Below the pieces are notes generated by a model. It was not told the DNA's origin. It saw only the letters and a program-made list of their open reading frames with translations, and did not search any database. A stretch of 64,000 bases of DNA from Gemmatimonas sp. (GTDB lineage: Bacteria > Gemmatimonadota > Gemmatimonadetes > Gemmatimonadales > Gemmatimonadaceae): contig JAAVWC010000004.1 in the NCBI GenBank assembly GCA_023910675.1, positions 124,001 to 188,000 on the forward strand, written 5' to 3'. Position numbers and translations under genes: made by a program. Positions 19,305 through 27,835 of this stretch are shown here, piece after piece; the first letter of the stretch is position 1; each line of letters opens with the position of its first letter.

Positions 19305-20288
19305 TTACCGGCCAGTCAACAAGACCTTGCCGTTCCGCGCGCCCTGCGCGGCGAGGGCGACCGCCTCCTGCACACGCGTTAACGGGAACGTGGCGTGAAT
19401 GCGCGTGGAGAGTTCGCCGCGCGCAATACGCATGGCGAGATCACCGTAGAGTGCCTGCTGCTGAGCCGGTGTCGCCTGACGGAACCAGTGGGCCAGCCAG
19501 AAGCCGCGCAGCGTGACGTTGCGGAAGACGAATGCCCCCGGCGCCACTTTGCAGGCGTCACCACTCATGGCGCCGTAATTGACGACCATACCGCCAACGG
19601 CAACGCTCTGCGCGAGTCGGTCGGTCGCGCGGCCGGCCACGGCGTCGAGCGCGAGCCGGATCTTCGCCTTCTCGGTGGCGTCGGCCACGCGTGCGGCCAG
19701 ATCGGGACCGTCAACGAGCACCACGTCAGCGCCGAGCGCGCGCAGGGGCTCGATCGCGTCTTCGCGACGCACGACGTTTACCGTGCGCAGACCGCGCGCT
19801 TTCGCGAGCTGAATGACATACGCCCCCACTCCGCTGTTGGCCGCGTTCTGCATGACCCAGTCGCCGGCGTTGAGCGTGACGAAGTCCGAGAGCAGCAACG
19901 ACGCCGTCGGCGGGTTGACGGTGAGCATGGCCATCTGGAGCGGATCACCTGCCGACGGTACGCGCATGAGTGCCAATGCGGGAACAATGGCGTGTGAGGT
20001 CCACGTACCACTCGCCATCGGCATGAGCGCCATGTCACCAACGGCAACGCCTTTCACCTCGTCACCCAGAGCCACGACGCGCCCGACGCCTTCGTTCCCT
20101 CCAATGGCGGGGAGCGGCGGCAGGGCGCCGTACTGGCCGGTAATGGTGAGGATATCCGACGGATTCACTGGCGCGGCGATCATCTCGAGCAGCACATCGG
20201 CGGGACCGGGGGTCGGCGTCGGACGCTCGACACAGGCAATGCGCGTGTGCGGCTCGGCGCCACGGCTCTCGTACATCGCGACGTGCAT
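19305..20288 (-). CDS. MDR-family NAD(P)H-dependent oxidoreductase, 2-enoyl thioester reductase-like
   Basis: 327 residues of the medium-chain dehydrogenase/reductase fold without the structural-zinc cysteines. NPSDILTITGQYG and QNAANSGVGAYVIQLAK are the substrate-side and cofactor-side motifs found in MECR/ETR1-type trans-2-enoyl thioester reductases. RGFWLAHWF near 245 also fits that subgroup. Likely reaction: NADPH-dependent reduction of an enoyl thioester or quinone-like substrate. It is convergent with glpD. A quinone oxidoreductase is the main alternative. Confidence 0.8.
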   Translation of the reverse strand: MHVAMYESRGAEPHTRIACVERPTPTPGPADVLLEMIAAPVNPSDILTITGQYGALPPLPAIGGNEGVGRVVALGDEVKGVAVGDMALMPMASGTWTSHAIVPALALMRVPSAGDPLQMAMLTVNPPTASLLLSDFVTLNAGDWVMQNAANSGVGAYVIQLAKARGLRTVNVVRREDAIEPLRALGADVVLVDGPDLAARVADATEKAKIRLALDAVAGRATDRLAQSVAVGGMVVNYGAMSGDACKVAPGAFVFRNVTLRGFWLAHWFRQATPAQQQALYGDLAMRIARGELSTRIHATFPLTRVQEAVALAAQGARNGKVLLTGR

Positions 20289-20333
20289 GGGTACTCCTCA
20301 GGGGGTCGACCATCGACAGAGGGGAACGACAAA

Positions 20334-20366
20334 GGCGGAGATCGGCAGTACTGCCAATCTCCGCCA
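20334..20366 (-). terminator. Hairpin after greA
   Basis: GGCGGAGAT-C-GGCA and TGCC-A-ATCTCCGCC form a strong stem around GTAC between the greA stop (20388) and the next gene's start (20288), both on the minus strand. It therefore likely ends the greA transcript. There is no long T-run. Confidence 0.6.
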
Positions 20367-20387
20367 GCAACGGTGCCACCGATAGCG

Positions 20388-20873
20388 TCAGGCGAGCTCG
20401 TCGGCGGCGCGATCGTGGATGGTGTAGAGCTCGACAATGGTGAGGCGACGAATGCGATTGGGGAGCTTGAGAATAGCTTGATCACCAACGGCCTTCCCCT
20501 GCAGCGCACGACCGATGGGCGAGCCCATGGTGACATGACCGTCCTGCAGTTCGCCGGCATCGCCGAAGACCAGTTCGTAACTCTCACGCGACGTGGTGCC
20601 TTCGTCTTCGACGATCACCTTGGAGCCCAGTCCGACCTTATCGGCGGGGATCTGGGTGATGTCGATGTTGGCGAGCTTGGTCACGCGCTGCGTGAGCTGT
20701 CCCAGTCGCGCCTGGACGAACTGCTGACGTTCGAGCGCGGCCTTGTACTCGCTGTTCTCTTTGAGATCACCGAGTTCGACCGCTTTCCGAATTTCTGCAG
20801 GCAGCGTGACGTTCAGCTCGAACTGGAGCTTCTCGACTTCGCGTGCCATCTGGGCGATGAGTTCCTGAAACAT
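20388..20873 (-). CDS. greA: Transcription elongation factor GreA
   Basis: 161 residues, the family's usual length. The N-terminal coiled coil includes the conserved LGDLKENSEYKAA, whose acidic tip residues enter the RNA polymerase secondary channel and trigger transcript cleavage. The C-terminal FKBP-like domain has SPIGRALQGKAVGD. The start at 20873 (MFQELIAQM) was chosen because upstream codons are not GreA-like. Monocistronic, with hairpins on both sides. Confidence 0.95.
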   Translation of the reverse strand: MFQELIAQMAREVEKLQFELNVTLPAEIRKAVELGDLKENSEYKAALERQQFVQARLGQLTQRVTKLANIDITQIPADKVGLGSKVIVEDEGTTSRESYELVFGDAGELQDGHVTMGSPIGRALQGKAVGDQAILKLPNRIRRLTIVELYTIHDRAADELA

Positions 20874-20904
20874 GCGCGTGCCAGCTGGGGCCGATAAAAG
20901 GCGA

Positions 20905-20930
20905 GCGCCCGGCCGTGTTGGGCCGGGCGC
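20905..20930 (-). terminator. Rho-independent terminator of the siderophore receptor gene
   Basis: On the minus strand, GCGCCCGGCC pairs with GGCCGGGCGC around six bases, followed by TCGCCTTTTATC. It lies ~75 bp after the receptor stop (21004-21006). Confidence 0.75.
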
Positions 20931-21003
20931 GTAGTCCGTGAAATATGCCCGGTTCAGCGAGGGGTTCAACCCTTGCGCCCCACGGGGGCCGGCGGAGCGG
21001 TCC

Positions 21004-23133
21004 TCAGGGGGCCACACCCATCACGAGCCGAAGGGTGCGCGGTGCGCCGGGCATGATGTTGTTGTTGCCGTGGGACGTCGTGTAGAAGCGCGCATCGGCA
21101 AGGTTCTCGATGTTCAGCTGCATGGTGAGCCGACTCGACAGTGAGAGATACAGCGCTCCGTCGAGGCGCGTGAACGCGGGGAGCAGGACACTGTTGTCGA
21201 TGGCCGCGTACCGCTGCCCCATGTGCACCACCCCGAGGCCCAACGAGGTGCCGCCGCCAACACGCACCTTGTTCCAGAGCGAGGCGCTGGTATGTGGTAC
21301 CAGCGGCGTCGAGGCGCCAACGCGTGCCGCCGACGTGCGGTTCACGATTCTCGCCTGTTGCACCGCGAGACCACCGATGACATCCCAGCGCGAGTGCACC
21401 GTTCCCTGCACGCCGAACTCCGCGCCCGTCGTACGCTGCCGCCCCGTCTGCACCAGACGGGTGACATCGACGGGATCCGGGGCCATGGTGTTGGAACGAT
21501 CGAGCGTGAACCATGCCGCCGTCAGGTCCAACCCGGTACGCGCTGCCCACTTGAGACCGACTTCACGATTGCGGAACTGCTCGGGCTGCAAGGTCTGCGT
21601 CGTACTCGTGAGCGCCGTGAACTGATCGCCACTGCTTGGCAGGTGCGACACGCTGTAGCTCCCATAGAAGGAGAGCGTTCGTGACGGGGTGACCACGAGT
21701 CCACCACGTGGCGAGAGCAGGTGATCGACGCGCGTGAGCGTCGTGTTCGTGCGGTTGTTGCGCACCTGCATGCCAAAGCGGTCATGGCGCACGCCAGCCA
21801 CGAGCTGCACATGATTGCCCAGGTGCAGCTGCTCCTGCATGAACGCGGCGGCGACGGTTGCCACCGCGTGATTGTTGGCGTCGGTGGCACTTGACCGGAA
21901 GGTCACCGGCGTCACCACGGTGGGCGCCGACACCGGCACCACGCGGCTGGTGGCGCTGTTATCGAAGTAGCCGGTCAGGCGCACGTTGTCCGACTGTTGG
22001 CGACTGAGCTCGGTTCCCACAAGGAACGTCGAGCGCAGCGACCCACGATCGGCCTTCCAGATGGCGTCGGTCTGGTTGAAGAGACTGCGACGATCGACGG
22101 CATCGTTGTAGGCCGCCAGGGTGAATTGGGTACCGGCGCTGTTGATCGCACTATTCGCAAAGACATTCTGATAGAACTTGTCGTAGTCGAACGCGCGGGT
22201 GTGCGTGCGCAGCTGTGAAGCCATGGCCGTTGGCGAACTCCTGCCTGGACATGCGCGCCCTTCACGACCATGCTTGGCGCGGCTGACGGAGGGGTCGCCC
22301 ACATGCACGCGCGTGTCCATGGCCGACGGACGGACCGTTGGCAGACGGCAAGCCGCGGTCGACGGTGTGACGATCGACGTACCGTTCGACGCCAGGCGCG
22401 CACCATCGTGCGTCCCAGCATGAGGGCGGCCGTGGGGGTCACGCCCCACTTCTCGAGGTCCGCGAGCTGACGGAACGTATTTCCCGCCTCGTACATCACG
22501 TTGAGCCGACCCGCCACGTTGCCGATGGCGTCGCCCACATCGAGTGACACGCGGCGCTGCTCCCACGAGCCTGTTTCCACGCGGCCCGCACGTACGGGCG
22601 TCCACTCCGCGCGCTTCATGACGCGATTGATCACGCCGCCGCCACCGCCACGCCCGAACACGGTGGCGTTGGCGCCTTTGAGGGCGTCGATCTGCTGCAC
22701 GTTGTACGTGTCGCGATAGTACTGCGCGTCGTCGCGCACGCCATCGACGAAGAAGTCGGCGGTGCTGCTTTGGCCGCGAATGGTGGGGGCGTCGCGGTGC
22801 CCTTCGCCCTGCCCCATGCTGATGCCGGGCACGTATTCGACGGCCTTGGCCATGGACTGGATGTTGAGGTCGCGCAGCAGGGGGGCGCCCAGCACCGTGA
22901 CCGACTGGGGCACCTCACGAAGGGGGGTCAGCGTACGGGTCGCCGAACTCGTAGCCGGCGCCGTATAGCGGGTGGGATCGGGCCTTTGGAGCGCGCACCT
23001 TCACTGCTTCGAGCGCCTGGAGCGAATCGCGCCGCGAGGGCTGCGGAGTCGCGGCAGGACGACGGGCACTGTCCTGCGCCGGGGTGGCGAGGACGAGCGA
23101 AAGGATCAGCGGGGTGAGCAGGGTCGTGGGCAT
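21004..23133 (-). pseudogene. TonB-dependent catecholate siderophore receptor (Fiu-like), at least four frameshifts
   Basis: Recognisable over its full ~700-residue length but split across frames. The signal peptide and start (23133; LILSLVLATPAQDS) stop in frame at 22915. The plug frame carries REVPQSVTVLGAPLL, MGQGEGHRDAPTIRG, FFVDGVRDD and FGRGGGGGVINRV. The stretch 22,430-22,200 (DRHTVDRGLPSANGPSVG, HVGDPSVSRA) needs several switches. The barrel then runs cleanly from AFDYDKFYQNVFANSA to the C-terminus (LRLVMGVAP). The family imports Fe-catecholates through the outer membrane. A Fur-like box and sigma-70-like promoter precede it. The number of indels suggests decay, but residual sequence error cannot be excluded. 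Confidence 0.85.
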
Positions 23134-23145
23134 GGCGCTGTTAGT

Positions 23146-23160
23146 TGAGAATGGCTATCA
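23146..23160 (-). promoter_or_regulatory. Fur-like box at the siderophore receptor promoter
   Basis: On the minus strand, TGATAGCCATTCTCA is a 7-1-7 inverted repeat matching the Fur consensus core (ATGATAxxCATTxTC) at most positions. It lies 12 bp before the receptor ATG, over the predicted transcription start, where Fur would block RNA polymerase under iron sufficiency. Confidence 0.65.
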
Positions 23161-23171
23161 TCTAGCACACG

Positions 23172-23209
23172 CTCATCCTAACCTGCCAATCCCGATAAAG
23201 TCAATCGGG
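23172..23209 (-). promoter_or_regulatory. Siderophore receptor promoter with a 19-bp palindrome over the -35
   Basis: Minus strand: CCCGATTGACTTTATCGGG (23209-23191) is a CCCGA-N9-TCGGG dyad containing the -35 TTGACT. An 18-bp spacer leads to TAGGAT as -10, then the Fur-like box. The same dyad, -35, spacer and Fur-box distance occur upstream of the PepSY gene at 58 kb. It could also serve as a weak 3' hairpin for the LOG gene, but there is no T-run. Confidence 0.6.
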
Positions 23210-23213
23210 TTTC

Positions 23214-24150
23214 CTACGCCGTCCCGCGACTCGCTTCCTGCGCGTCGTGCGCGACCATGACCGCCTGCGCGGCTTCGCGCGGGTCGTCGGTGAGCAGCAG
23301 CAGATCGAGGTCGCCCGGCGAGATCTTGCCTTCGGCCACCATCCGCGACGTCATCCAGCGCACCAGCCCCGCCCAGTAGTGCGTGCCAAAGAGCACGACC
23401 GGGAATTGATAGATCTTGCCGGTCTGAATGAGGGTGAGCGCCTCGAACAGTTCGTCGAGGGTGCCGAAGCCACCGGGGAAAATGATGAACGCGTTCGAGT
23501 ACTTGATGAACATCGTCTTGCGCACGAAGAAGTACCGGAAGTTCACCAGCGTATCGACGTACGGATTGGCGCCCTGCTCAAAGGGCAATTCGATGTTGCA
23601 CCCCACCGAGTGGCCGCCGCCGTCTTTGGCGCCGCGATTGGCAGCTTCCATGATGCCCGGGCCAGGCGCCGGTGAGAATGGCAAACCCCTGCTCTGCCAG
23701 CAACCGCGCGGTCTCACGCGCGGCCGTGTACATCTCGTCATCCGGACCGGTACGCGCCGAACCGAAAATCGTTACCCCCTTCTGCACGTCGGAGAGGGCA
23801 TCGAAGCCTTCTACGAATTCCGACGTGATGCGCATGACACGCCACGGATCGGAACGGGTAAAGGCCGTCGCTTCCTCTTCAGGACTCTGCAGCAACTTTT
23901 CGTCTTCCGTGAGCATTGGGCGATCACGGAGCGACTGGTCGACCAGTCGCGGATCTTGGCGTCGTACTGCACGTGGACCGCTGGACACGCGCGTCTGCGC
24001 ACCGGCCGGCTCGCGGCCCGCGGCGCGGTGGCCTGCCTCTGTTCGCTCCCGATACGCGTCTACCGATTGTTGCTCGGCCGTGGCGCGGGTATCGGGAGAC
24101 GCCTTCTTGCCAGTTGCGGTCCGGGGGGCGGAGCGTCGTGATTTCGCCAT
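23214..24150 (-). CDS. LOG-family (TIGR00730-type) Rossmann protein, single frameshift near 23,665
   Basis: Two frames join into ~310 residues. The first (start MAKSRRSAP at 24150) has a ~90-residue disordered N-terminal extension, then VTIFGSARTGPDD and GFAILTG. The second resumes at PGIMEAANRGA and has the family hallmark FPGGFGTLDELFEALTLIQT plus the YDR/YVDTL region. One extra base in the glycine loop (near 23,665) splits it. LOG proteins release cytokinin bases from nucleoside monophosphates or act as nucleotide glycosidases; bacterial roles vary. It may be functional if the indel is an error. Confidence 0.82.
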
Positions 24151-24198
24151 GAAGAATGCAGAGAGACTCGATGAAGCTGCGGTGGGCAGGACGTTGCG

Positions 24199-25638
24199 GT
24201 GACGCATGATACCACCGTGACCACCCGGTTGCTCCTGGTGGTGGCCGATGGCGTTCGCGCGGACATGCTCGAAGAGGAGATGGACGCCGGCCGTGCTCCC
24301 GCCATGGCGGCGCTGCGCGCTCGCGGCCGTTCGCAGCCGATCAGCACGTCGTTTCCCTCGGTGACGGGGCCCGCGTACGTCCCCTTTCTCATGGGAAAGC
24401 ACCCCGGGCGGGTGGGATTGCCTGGCTTACGCTGGTTCGATCGCGCCCGCTCCATCAAGTGGGCGCCGTCTCAATCGCGCAGCTACGCCGGTATCGACAT
24501 CTGGCACGTGGACAGCGACATCGCCCCGCAGGTGCCCACCTTGTTGGAGTACGCGCAGCCCTCCATCGCGGCGATGAGCATGATTGGCCGCGGCGCCACG
24601 CACGGCCGTATTGGCCGCGGAGTGGCGTGGATGGCGCGCGCCGCGCCGTCCCACTTCCGGGGCGATCTCCTCGGCTGGCGTGCCGTCGAGCGGAAGGCCA
24701 CGGCGGCGTTCCTCGCCAAGTTCGGTGCGGTGCGCCCACGCTTCTCCGTGCTGGCCATCACCAGTCCCGACAAGTTCGCGCACAAGTTCGGGTGTCGCTC
24801 CACCGAGGTGCGCACCGCCATCCGCGACGTGGACGATGCCATCGCGCAGGCCCAGACCCTCGCCGCACGCGGCGGGTGGCTCGACTCACTCCACGTGTGG
24901 GTCACCGGCGACCACGGACATGCGCCGGTGCACGAGCACTTCGACTTGCACGGCTGGCTCGAAGGCGAAGGGCTGCGCGTGCTGGCACACCCCCGCCTCA
25001 ACGTGAAGTCGCCCGATGTCGTCCTCATGGTGGGTGGTAACGCCATGGCACACCTGTACCTCGCGCCGGCCGAGCGTACGCGACGCTGGTGGCACACCCA
25101 CGCAGCGTCGTGGGATCGCACGTTGGACCGCCTGGTGGCGCACCCGTCGGTGGACCTCATGGCCGTGAGCCTCTCCGACTCCGTCGTGCAGCTGCGCCAC
25201 ACAGAGCGCGGCACGGCAGAAGTGCACCGGCACGTCGGCGCCGGTGGAACGCGGTGGTCGTATCTTGCCGAACATGGTGATCCGCTGCAGTTGGGCGGCA
25301 CGCTTCGCGATCTCGATGCGTGCACGGCGTGGGAGGCCACGTCGGCGACGCCGTACCCGGACGCCCTCGTGCAGCTGTCGTGGTTGGCGGCGGCGGCACG
25401 GGCCGGCGACGTCATTCTCTCGGCATCGGACGGGTGGGATCTCCGCGCGCGCTTCGAGCCGGTGACGCATGTGTCGACGCACGGCGCGCTGCTGCGCGAT
25501 CAAATGACAGTGCCGCTCATCGTCGATGTGCCCACACAGCGCATGCCACAGCGCACCACGGATATTGTCCCCTCGGCGCTCCAGCTCCTGGGCGTTGCGA
25601 CCGATACTGTGTTCGATGGACGGTCGTTCCTGCGATAG
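24199..25638 (+). CDS. Alkaline phosphatase superfamily protein (nucleotide pyrophosphatase/phosphodiesterase type)
   Basis: 479 residues. Metal and nucleophile features of the Phosphodiest family: LLLVVADGVRADML near the start (first Asp), SFPSVTGPAYVPFLMG with the Ser/Thr nucleophile region, SPDKFAHKFG, and VTGDHGHAPV with Asp-His ligands; a further His is near THVSTHGALL. No clear signal peptide, so probably cytoplasmic or membrane-associated. It likely hydrolyses a phosphodiester or sulfate ester. A GTG at 24199 is used. It diverges from the LOG gene with 48 bp between the starts. Confidence 0.78.
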   Translation: MTHDTTVTTRLLLVVADGVRADMLEEEMDAGRAPAMAALRARGRSQPISTSFPSVTGPAYVPFLMGKHPGRVGLPGLRWFDRARSIKWAPSQSRSYAGIDIWHVDSDIAPQVPTLLEYAQPSIAAMSMIGRGATHGRIGRGVAWMARAAPSHFRGDLLGWRAVERKATAAFLAKFGAVRPRFSVLAITSPDKFAHKFGCRSTEVRTAIRDVDDAIAQAQTLAARGGWLDSLHVWVTGDHGHAPVHEHFDLHGWLEGEGLRVLAHPRLNVKSPDVVLMVGGNAMAHLYLAPAERTRRWWHTHAASWDRTLDRLVAHPSVDLMAVSLSDSVVQLRHTERGTAEVHRHVGAGGTRWSYLAEHGDPLQLGGTLRDLDACTAWEATSATPYPDALVQLSWLAAAARAGDVILSASDGWDLRARFEPVTHVSTHGALLRDQMTVPLIVDVPTQRMPQRTTDIVPSALQLLGVATDTVFDGRSFLR

Positions 25639-25752
25639 CACTGCGCAGGTGCGGGTGACGCAGCGTCATGCGGCCACTCGATGTCCAGGCATTCCCGCCG
25701 ACGCCGGTCGTGATGCCGTTGTGTGCGACTGCCCGTGAGCACCCTGATCGCC

Positions 25753-26583
25753 ATGCCCGTTCTTGCCCGCAACAACGTCCACGTGTCCGGACTAGGCCAG
25801 CAGGCCATTGTCTTTGCCCACGGATTCGGCTGCGATCAGTCCATGTGGCGCTTCGTGGCCCCGGCATTCGAGGCCACCCATCGCGTGGTCTTGTTCGACT
25901 ACGTGGGCTCCGGCCACAGTGACGTAACCGCGTACGACGCCACGCGGTACAGCACGTTGCAGGGCTATGCGAGTGACGTGCTCGAGGTGTGTGGCGCGCT
26001 CGACCTCACCCAAGTGATTTTCGTGGGGCACTCCGTGAGTGCCATGATCGGCATGCTGGCCGCGACACGCCGACCGTCGCGTTTCGAACGGTTGGTGCTG
26101 GTGGCCCCGTCGCCCTGTTACGTCAACGTTCCGCCGCAGTATCACGGCGGATTCGAGCGCCGCGATCTTGAGGGGTTCCTCGAACTCATGGACATGAACT
26201 ACACCGAGTGGGCCGGCTCACTCGCGGACCGCGTCGTCGGCTCGGCCGAGCATCCGCACATTAGCACGGAACTCGCCGCCAGTTTCTGCGCCACCGATCC
26301 TGAAATCGCGCGTCGCTTCGCCGAGTCGGCGTTTCTGTCCGATCACCGGCACGACGTACCTCAGGTGCCGGTCCCGTCGCTCATCATGCAATGCGCGCAC
26401 GATCAAATCGCGCCGGAGCAGGTCGGGCGCTGGTTGGCGCGACACTTACCGGGCAGTATCTATCATGCTGCGGAAGCGACGGGGCACTGTCCGCAGCTGA
26501 CCCATCCCGAAGAGACTGTTGCCGTGATCCGTCGGTATCTCGAGGTTCCCGCAGGGATGCCGGCGTTGACCGCCGTGGCATAG
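25753..26583 (+). CDS. RsbQ-like alpha/beta hydrolase (KAI2/D14 receptor family)
   Basis: 276 residues from the ATG at 25753. It matches Bacillus RsbQ closely in my recollection: HGFGCDQSMWR, HRVVLFDYVGSGHSD, VGHSVSAMIGMLA and SPCYVNVPPQYHGGFE. Triad Ser95, Asp217 and His245 has the same spacing as RsbQ (96/219/247). RsbQ supplies a small hydrophobic signal to the PAS-PP2C phosphatase RsbP in the energy-stress sigma-B pathway, and plant homologues are hormone receptors. No RsbP lies beside it here; the nearest signalling genes are the convergent kinase/GGDEF/HDOD operon. Confidence 0.88.
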   Translation: MPVLARNNVHVSGLGQQAIVFAHGFGCDQSMWRFVAPAFEATHRVVLFDYVGSGHSDVTAYDATRYSTLQGYASDVLEVCGALDLTQVIFVGHSVSAMIGMLAATRRPSRFERLVLVAPSPCYVNVPPQYHGGFERRDLEGFLELMDMNYTEWAGSLADRVVGSAEHPHISTELAASFCATDPEIARRFAESAFLSDHRHDVPQVPVPSLIMQCAHDQIAPEQVGRWLARHLPGSIYHAAEATGHCPQLTHPEETVAVIRRYLEVPAGMPALTAVA

Positions 26584-26609
26584 TTCGCCCAACAGCGGGA
26601 GCGTGGCGA

Positions 26610-26936
26610 CTACTCGACCCGATTCCGACTGCGTTCCGGATCGAACCCCTCGGGGTAGCGCTTGCGCAGCTTGTCGATGTTGCGCTGCGCGATCTCTTCC
26701 AGCGAGAGATCGAGCACCGTGGCAAACGCGCCGATGTACCAGAGGCAGTCGCCGAGCTCCTTGATCAGCGCGTCCTTATCGAGCGGCGTGGCATGGAACA
26801 GGTGCTTCTTGATGATTTCCGCGGTTTCACCGGCTTCGCCCGTGAGCCCCAACGCCGCGTTGGCGAGCTGCTGCTCGTGGGTCCGGTCGCGCCCCAGCGT
26901 GCGCGCCGCCAGCTGCTGATATTCGTCGAAGTTCAT
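26610..26936 (-). CDS. MazG-like nucleotide pyrophosphohydrolase
   Basis: 108 residues, the size of single-domain MazG-like proteins. LTGEAGETAEIIKKH and KELGDCLWYIGAFATVL carry the acidic metal-binding motif (E-x-x-E ... E-x-x-D) that hydrolyses NTPs to NMP and pyrophosphate. It is the last gene of the minus-strand signalling run, 35 bp after the HDOD stop, and converges on the RsbQ-like gene. Likely housekeeping of aberrant or alarmone-like nucleotides. Start ATG at 26936. Confidence 0.88.
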   Translation of the reverse strand: MNFDEYQQLAARTLGRDRTHEQQLANAALGLTGEAGETAEIIKKHLFHATPLDKDALIKELGDCLWYIGAFATVLDLSLEEIAQRNIDKLRKRYPEGFDPERSRNRVE

Positions 26937-26971
26937 GCCCACGAATGTAACGGTGAGACAGCCCGCGCGCC

Positions 26972-27835
26972 TTACGCCGCGAGCAGCGACACCGCCGGCG
27001 GCACGGCTTCGGCGACCTGCCCCTGCAGCGTGGCCAGCTCGCTCTCGGTGAGCTGCAACAGGGCGAGCGCTTCCGCCAGCGGGGCATCGACGTGCACGGT
27101 GGCGGTGTATCCGACGCCAACGCGCGCCGCCAACGTGTCGGCGACGTGCATGAGTGCTGGCAACCGCTGCTCCTGCCACGGGAGCGCGCGGAAGTCGTGG
27201 TGGTACCGACACGCCTGTCCGAACGCCGGTGGGAAGTTCCACGCGTCGCAGAGTGCCCCCCCGAACGCCTCATGGGACGCGCCGATTTCCTGACGCTCGA
27301 TTTCGAGAAACGACGGTTCACCGGGCATACCTGCTCGCTTCACCACGACCGAGAATTTCGGCGACCATGCCTGCATCGCGATGATGAGGCCGATGTCGTG
27401 CAGCAGGCCGGCGAGCATGGCCTCTTCCGGAAGCACCAGCGAGGTGTGCACCGCCAATGCGCGCGCCGCCGTGCCCACGGCCACCGAGTGATTCCATACG
27501 TCGCTCGCTTCGAATCCTGGTATCGCACGCCGCCCGCGGAACAACCGGTGCAGGCTCGCCGCCAGCGCAATGTTGCGAATGGCATCGACGCCCAGGAGCC
27601 GAATCGCGGCCCGCGGGCTGCCCACCTCGCGCTGGCGACGATAGAACGCCGAGTTCACCACCTTGAGCACGCGCGACGCCAGCGCCGGATCGGTGAGCAG
27701 CGCGTCGTGCAGGATGTCCTCGGTCGCCGACGGATCGTCGGCGATCTTCATGATGCGAATGGCGACGCTTGGGAGCGTGGCAACGGCGCCCACCTGGTCG
27801 ATGGTGGCACGCACGATCTGTTCACTCGACGGCAT
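26972..27835 (-). CDS. HDOD-domain signalling protein
   Basis: 287 residues. The HDOD core covers residues ~10-210: VATLPSVAIRIMKIADDP, LTDPALASRVLKVVNSAFY, IRLLGVDAIRNIALA and AGLLHDIGLIIAM. HDOD proteins are degenerate HD-family modules that act as signalling output partners, often with c-di-GMP proteins. The ATG overlaps the preceding REC-GGDEF-EAL stop by one base (TGATG), so they are co-translated. No output domain is fused, so it probably works by protein contact. Confidence 0.9.
   Translation of the reverse strand: MPSSEQIVRATIDQVGAVATLPSVAIRIMKIADDPSATEDILHDALLTDPALASRVLKVVNSAFYRRQREVGSPRAAIRLLGVDAIRNIALAASLHRLFRGRRAIPGFEASDVWNHSVAVGTAARALAVHTSLVLPEEAMLAGLLHDIGLIIAMQAWSPKFSVVVKRAGMPGEPSFLEIERQEIGASHEAFGGALCDAWNFPPAFGQACRYHHDFRALPWQEQRLPALMHVADTLAARVGVGYTATVHVDAPLAEALALLQLTESELATLQGQVAEAVPPAVSLLAA

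Noticed and set aside
23191..23209. CCCGAT/ATCGGG dyad as the LOG-gene terminator only
   Set aside because: There is no T-run, and the same dyad with matched -35, -10 and Fur-box spacing occurs at 58 kb where no gene ends.
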